From positions 8,487,001-8,551,000 of the forward strand of contig OY718805.1 in assembly GCA_963070105.1 (NCBI GenBank): a DNA stretch of 64,000 bases. Direction: 5' to 3'. This document shows, in pieces, positions 57,902 through 64,000 of the stretch. The position numbers and the translations under genes are program-made. Source of the DNA: Litomosoides sigmodontis. Lineage: Eukaryota; Nematoda; Chromadorea; Rhabditida; Onchocercidae. The notes under the pieces are model-generated. The model was not told where the DNA came from. It did no database searches and was given only the letters and a program-made list of their open reading frames with translations. Positions within the stretch are counted from its first letter, which is position 1. Every line of letters begins with the position of its first letter.

Positions 57902-60590
57902 TCAAATTGAAGAAATCTAAAAGTTTGGTCAACTTTAGCAAGGAAAAAAAGATGGAAAAAAGATGTAAAAATTGTAAATAAAAATTTTATTGAATGACGT
58001 TTTTTCATTTACTAAGAAATTTCAGGAAAAAAACAAAAAAAAAAGGAAAGGAAGCATTTCTAATTAATTTCAATAAACAAACGAATTACGACATATGGAA
58101 AGCAAGTAATTCAAAAACATAATGTAACAATTTAGATTTGAAAAAAAAAACTACTTCCTTGTATGTATTTGTTAAATGACTCATAAAAGAAAAAGAATGG
58201 AAGGGAAATAATAACTGAGAGTCAAAGGAGGAATAAAAGATATTTTCACAAAGAGTGCAAACAACAGGTGAGGAGTAGTGGGAATTAGCAACAAAGATTT
58301 ATCTGTTGTTTACCTCAATGATGATTTTTGATTACTAAGAAAAATTTCAGTTAAAAGTCTTGCTTTAAATTGTCGAATTAGCCGTCAAATGCTAACTATA
58401 TGCTTTGCTTCTTTCTTCACAATTAATTCTTTATATGTTATTTGGATGCTATAGCATTCAAATTGCTAACACGCACGTATTATATTAATTTCATGATTTA
58501 AAATTGAAAAAGAAATGTACTAATTAAGTGTATGATTATGAATAGCACAACTTTTGAATTCAACAAAAGAAGCAAACAAAAAAATAATGTATTCAAATTA
58601 TGAAGAAAAAATTTTTTGAGGTAAAATTTGGAATAGAAGAGTATACCTTAATACGTAAAATATAAGACAAAGATGAGCAAACAAGAAATGAAATTGCAAA
58701 CTGATAAGAAGTTATCAGTGTAACATTAGATATATTATCAGTAAAAAGGAAATTTCAAACTAAGTCATTCGTCCTATTCTACTTACAGGATGTCCTATGT
58801 TGAAAAAATTAGGCTAAACACAGTGCAGCAAATTTATTACTTTTTTTTTTTAAAAAAAAATGACATATTAAATCAAAATTAACGCTATGAAATTTTGCTG
58901 TGAATTGATTAATAGTACTGAAATGCCATGAAGCTAGAGATAGACAATGAGAAAAAAGAAAATGTTAAAATCGTTAAGCGACTAAAGTGAACACTTTTAA
59001 ACAAGTAAAATTCATGATGAAATTTATTGAAGCACGTACTTTCGATCACACAAGTTTAGTTAAAACCTATTAGTACTCTATTCTCTACCAATGAATCAAT
59101 TTGGGTAAGTGATAAAAAATATTTTTGACAAATACTAACATAAAAAGGAAAAAAGGATACTTGATATGGAAAAAAGTTTTCCACAAAAAAAAAAGCGAAG
59201 CAACAAAAAAGTTTTTGAAAAATTTTTTTTTAAATTTATTTTAAAAGGCTCAAAAATTATTGATAATTGAATTCATTTTGCATTCTTTTTGATGAGTACT
59301 AGGAAAGCTTGAAGGTTTATTGTATTTATTGTTAAATGAATTATTAAAAGAATTTTTTTTCTTTTTTCTTAACTGAATAATATAATACATTTTACTTTGT
59401 TAGAACGTTTCAAAACAAAAAAAACTTTTCAACATCCATTTCATCAATGTTAATTAATTAATTCCTTATATTTACAGATACTACGACTGAAATCCACTGG
59501 TTGAATATCAAACGGCTTTCATTTTTTTTTCTCCAACCAATGTAAAAAAACACGATTGTCTCATTAAATGTGATAAAATGAAAAATAACGTCACGTAATG
59601 AATATCACAGTCTATTTTTCAATGAAATAGCACTTATGGGAAGAATTTTGAAGTCATCGATCAGACGATGTTTGCTATTTTTTGAGGTTTTTTTTTTTTT
59701 TGTTTTGCTACAGAAAAAATCATATGTGAATTCTTAGACTTTACGTTGCTGAAAAATTCAATCTGAATTGATTATTGAATCAATCAATATTTGTCTGAAA
59801 TCAGACTGATCAAACGTCTTTTCAGCTAAAAAATTAATAATTTATCATAAAAATTAGTAAAATTTTCTCAGCTAAAAAATTAATAATTTATCATAATTCA
59901 ATAGATTGAAAGCTAAAACAAAATATCAAATGTTATTTTTCCAAATCGAAATTAAAATATAAAAAGAAATAAAATAGAATGTTCGTTGAAAATTTTCATT
60001 AGTTCACTTTTAACTTCACTGAATAGGAGAATTTATAAATAAAACGAATAGCAGCACATTTAAAGACTTCTGTGAAACTCTATGGCAGAAGCAAAAGTAA
60101 TAATTTCATGCATAAAAGATTTAATAAAATGCTATATAATGAAAAGGCAACCATTCCTGATACTAACCAAACATGAAAATGGAAATGAAATGATGTTAGC
60201 AGGAAGCGATATTTATAGAAATGCAAAAAAAAAAAAGGAAAACTTGCAATTCTTTTATTTGTTAGAATAACTTCACTTACTTCTTTCCACATGTATTCTA
60301 GCAAATACAGAATAACATATGTCATGTAAAATGGGAAATAAAACATGAATTTTATGCAATACGTGAATTTCACGTATTACGTGAAACACAAGATAATATA
60401 TGAATCCGATAAGACGTGCTATATTTCAAGTATATAAAATATGTGAAAAATAAAACATTCACACTCTGTGATTAAAAAGGTGCATGAAGAGGTAGTTCTC
60501 GCCAAATTGAAAAGCTCTTGTGATGAATCCAATATGCATGCTTCTTCTTCATCTCTTTTATTTTCACTTCTTTCCCTTCTCTCATTGTAC
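57902..60590. other. 5' flank of the thioesterase gene
   Basis: AT-rich with many A and T runs. A minus-strand TTTTAG acceptor-like string lies about 18 bases upstream of the thioesterase ATG and could be its spliced-leader site. A palindrome with ACGTG motifs is at 60358-60378. Short ORFs at 60080-60373 are hydrophobic but lack splice support. Confidence 0.35.
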
Positions 60591-60594
60591 TCAC

Positions 60595-62190
60595 AGTGAT
60601 CCTTTGAAATTCACCGATCTCTATGAAATAAATGAATTTGTAGTCCGTACATAAGTGGTCAATCAGTCCACTCAACTCCTCATATTTGCTACTGTTCAAA
60701 TCCTGCTCAACTCAAAATAACATAGCTTCGCTCTCTCTATTTCTCACATTGATGAAAGCAGATTACCATGAATTGCTACGTGAATTTTTCAAAATTAATT
60801 CTAAATTAACCTTAATTTCAACCCATTAACATCATCATGCTCAAATATTTAATAAAAACATGCTACGACTGTTGTTGTAACACATTAAAAAGTTTCCAAA
60901 CTTTCTTTTGAATTGTTACTTGAATTTTTTAAAATTAATTCTAAATTAACTTAATTTCAACCCATTAACATCATCATGCTCAAATATTTAATAAAAACAT
61001 GCTACGACTGTTGTTGTAACACATTAAAAAGTTTCCAAACTTTCTTTTGAATTGTTACTTGAATTTTTTAAAATTAATTCTAAATTAACCTTAATTTCAA
61101 CCCATTAACATCATCATGCTCAAATATTTAATAAAAACATGCTACGACTGTTGTTGTAACACATTAAAAAGTTTCCAAACTTTCTTTTGAATTGTTACTT
61201 GAATTTTTTAAAATTAATTCTAAATTAACTTAATTTCAACCCATTAACATCATCATGCTCAAATATTTAATAAAAACATGCTACGACTGTTGTTGTAACA
61301 CATTAAAAAGTTTCCAAACTTTCTTTTGAATTGTTACTTGAATTTTTTAAAATTAATTCTAAATTAACTTAATTTCAACCCATTAACATCATCATGTTCA
61401 AATATTTAATAAAAACATGCTACGACTGTTGTTGTAACACATTAAAAAATTTCCAAACTTTCTTTTGAATTGTTACTTGAATTTTTTAAAATTAATTCTA
61501 AATTAACTTAATTTCAACCCATTAACATCATCATGCTCAAATATTTAATAAAAACATGCTACGACTGTTGTTGTAACACATTAAAAAGTTTCCAAACTTT
61601 CTTTTGAATTGTTACTTGAATTTTTTAAAATTAATTCTAAATTAACCTTAATTTCAACCCATTAACATCATCATGCTCAAATATTTAATAAAAACATGCT
61701 ACGACTGTTGTTGTAACACATTAAAAAGTTTCCAAACTTTCTTTTGAATTGTTACTTGAATTTTTTAAAATTAATTCTAAATTAACCTTAATTTCAACCC
61801 ATTAACATCATCATGCTCAAATATTTAATAAAAACATGCTACGACTGTTGTTGTAACACATTAAAAAGTTTCCAAACTTTCTTTTGAATTGTTACTTGAA
61901 TTTTTTAAAATTAATTCTAAATTAACTTAATTTCAACCCATTAACATCATCATGTTCAAATATTTAATAAAAACATGCTACGACTGTTGTTGTAACACAT
62001 TAAAAAATTTCCAAACTTTCTTTTGAGAGCGAAACGAAACTTTCGAGTAATTGTTGAATTTACTTTGAGAAAATGATAAGCACTTACTTTCGTTATTTCA
62101 TCTGTTACATCTTGTAAATTGCAATGGAATGAGTAGTGAAGTAAATGCTTGCGAAGGATGCACCTATGATAATAGCAATTTTTCTGCAAC
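60595..62190 (-). CDS. Two candidate exons of an unrecognised gene (partial)
   Basis: Candidate exon 60702-60595 (acceptor GAGCAG, donor GTGAGT) encodes 36 residues, including SKYEELSGLIDHL and IYFIEIGEFQRIT, with good protein-like composition. An upstream candidate exon, about 62190-62088 (acceptor GTTGCAG, donor GTAAGT), ends LQDVTDEITK and joins in phase 0. The intron would contain the satellite array. I recognise no family, and start and stop are not found. Either exon could be chance. Confidence 0.25.
60770..62026. repeat. Satellite-like tandem array, nine copies of about 139 bp
   Basis: Nine head-to-tail units, each with CATGCTACGACTGTTGTTGT and a CCATTAACATCATCATGCTC segment. Units are near-identical; they differ mainly by one base (AACCTT or AACTT). 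Copies 5 and 9 share two private changes (ATGTTC for ATGCTC, and AAAAAATTT for AAAAAGTTT). Copy 1 is diverged at its start. Confidence 0.97.
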
Positions 62191-62239
62191 GCACAACAAA
62201 CTGCTGCAGCTGTGACGCAGCAAAAGCAATTCACTCATT

Positions 62240-64000
62240 TGCACTAATTAATAGATATGTGACAAAGAACAAAGCAACAAAAATGATCAGAAATGCATCA
62301 ATTCATTCGGTTATTTTAGATTGATTAAAAACTGAGGAAGGAAAAAAAAAAGGTGTAAATTGTTCGAAACCACTGAGAGAGCAAGAAAAAAAGACTACAA
62401 TTCATCAATAGAATGAATGATGAAAAGAAATGAAGGAAAAAAAAAAAGAAGGAAAGGAAAAACTGGATCGGCGTAAGGATGAGAGAAATTTGCGTAAGAC
62501 GACAACCATCACCATCGCTCCAATCAATTCTCGCAAAAAAAAAAATTTAGCGCTGCAACACTCGTATTGCTGTTGTTGTTGAGATGATTGCTGTAAGCCA
62601 ATTCTAGTTGTCGGTGACTGGATAATTTGATGTGTGCATGGTTCCGTGCATGCTTTTATGTATCCATAAGTTTTTCATTCTGTTACCAGTAATTCGAAAT
62701 TGTAATAAAGTCTTTTCGAGTATTTTTAAATGTGGAGTAAAATTTATCATAGGTGAATTGGAAAAACGTGAATTGGAAATCAATTAGAAAAACTTATTAT
62801 GGGTGTGCAATTTTTCACGTGTTTGTTTGAAATAGTAGACAATTCTAACTTTAATTATATTCTTACTTAGAATTATAAATTTTATGACAAGACTCATTGC
62901 AATGATCTCTACCGGTTGCGCATTTTTCATTTACAGTGGTAAATTGTAATTAAAATCGTTTTAATCATAATTGTAAAATTATCAGTAGGAAATGATCGTT
63001 CTTCTCTGCATTGATCTGACAAATAAGTTGAGATTTTGAGTTATTCCCCGAACACTCTTCTTTTAAGTTTAAGGGAGCAAGTAGAAATCTCATCATTTTG
63101 TCAACGATACCAACGACACAAGAAAAGGTCATTAGGTCATTTGATTACGTGAAAGTGATGATAAAGAACAAGGAGCCCTCTGGTCATTTCAAAAATGAAA
63201 CTAACAATAAGATAAGATTGTGGTCATTGAACATAAATAATTAGTAGTGTTATTTAGATATTATTCCATCATTTGGTTGTGAAATATGATTTTTATAGGA
63301 CAAAATCATACAAGGATTTAGAGATGCTTTGGTCATTTAAATTTAAACATTTTTATAAGGGCGAATAGTCGGAAACAATTGAATAAGTAAATTGAATAAA
63401 GTTATTATGAATTCGAATTACCCGTAGAAATCAATGAGAAAAGTAGACATATCAAATAAATGCAAAAAAAAACGTATGCTAACTGTACACGCAGAATTTA
63501 GTTCATTTATGCATAAATTTTTTTTTCTTTTTTCACTACTGCAACTAACCATCGAGAAACATCGGAGAAAAATGAAAAATTGATCGTAGTGTGCACTTCA
63601 CCCGTCAATTTTTTTTTTATTTTGATCGGAGTAATCAATTTTCTTTATCATTCAGCGATGATAGATAATTGATTAATTAATCTTTATATACCTTTGTTTA
63701 TTTGTCACCGCTGCCACTGCATAAAATTATCAGGTATGTAGTGAAACAAATGAGAAGCATTTAAATTTTAAACTTTACTCGATTATTTATATGTGAAAAA
63801 AAAGAAGTATCAATGACTGATAAATGATACAACAAAAACGATAAAATGAGAAAAAAGAAAAAGAAACAAAAAAAATATGTGCCCCAAAATAAGCTAAATA
63901 CTAACAGCTTTATAGGAGAGTAATATGACAATAAATAGTGAAAAGGGAAAAAGATAGAGTGATATGATGTGATGTGACGAAGTGATATGTGATATAATGT
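62240..64000. other. No gene recognised
   Basis: AT-rich sequence with A runs and short purine patches to the window edge. No splice-consistent ORF found. Confidence 0.4.

Overview
The window is AT-rich (roughly 70% A+T) eukaryotic DNA with small exons, GT-AG introns and many simple repeats. Several features point to a nematode: a cuticlin-type zona pellucida (ZP) protein with its usual exon pattern, TTTTCAG-type acceptors just upstream of start codons (as at spliced-leader addition sites), and a secreted cysteine-rich three-finger-like protein. A filarial or other clade III worm is my inference; no ribosomal or spliced-leader gene is present to confirm it. All exon models were built by hand from ORF continuity, splice dinucleotides and codon phase. 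In each model rated 0.6 or higher the exon lengths sum to a whole number of codons.

Layout. 1-3.7 kb: a four-exon gene for an unknown 154-residue membrane protein (-) and a possible 35-residue membrane micropeptide (-). 3.9-4.9 kb: a pure (AAT)n tract of about 970 bp. 5-18.5 kb: no gene recognised, only microsatellites, purine tracts and one long hairpin. 18.6-20.6 kb: a UBASH3/Sts-like histidine phosphatase domain protein (-) whose first catalytic histidine is replaced by asparagine, with a 60-bp minisatellite just 5' of its start. 26.0-29.6 kb: two C2H2 zinc-finger paralogues in tail-to-tail inverted orientation, nearly identical in their 5' halves and diverged in their 3' halves, with a possible MITE between them. 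33.8-40.2 kb: a 14-exon gene (-) for a secreted 786-residue protein with repeated CCC three-finger-like modules. 42.2-43.9 kb: a three-exon gene (+) for a 71-residue PEP-19/PCP4-like IQ-motif protein, divergent from the previous gene. 44.8-49.6 kb: a nine-exon gene (-) for a 507-residue cuticlin-like ZP membrane protein. 51.7-57.9 kb: a 12-exon gene (-) for a mitochondrial ACOT9-type acyl-CoA thioesterase, with a 1.5-kb (AAT)n tract in one intron. 60.6-62.2 kb: two candidate exons (-) of an unrecognised gene flanking a nine-copy satellite of about 139 bp.

The genes do not form an evident pathway or operon. They are a mixed set: extracellular matrix (ZP protein), extracellular and possibly ligand-binding (CCC-module protein), calmodulin-linked (IQ protein), mitochondrial lipid metabolism (ACOT9), a probable pseudophosphatase, and a young zinc-finger pair. 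The most unusual items are the asparagine-substituted phosphatase, the zinc-finger pair with mosaic identity and a signal-peptide-like first exon, the CCC-module protein, and the very long trinucleotide tracts.
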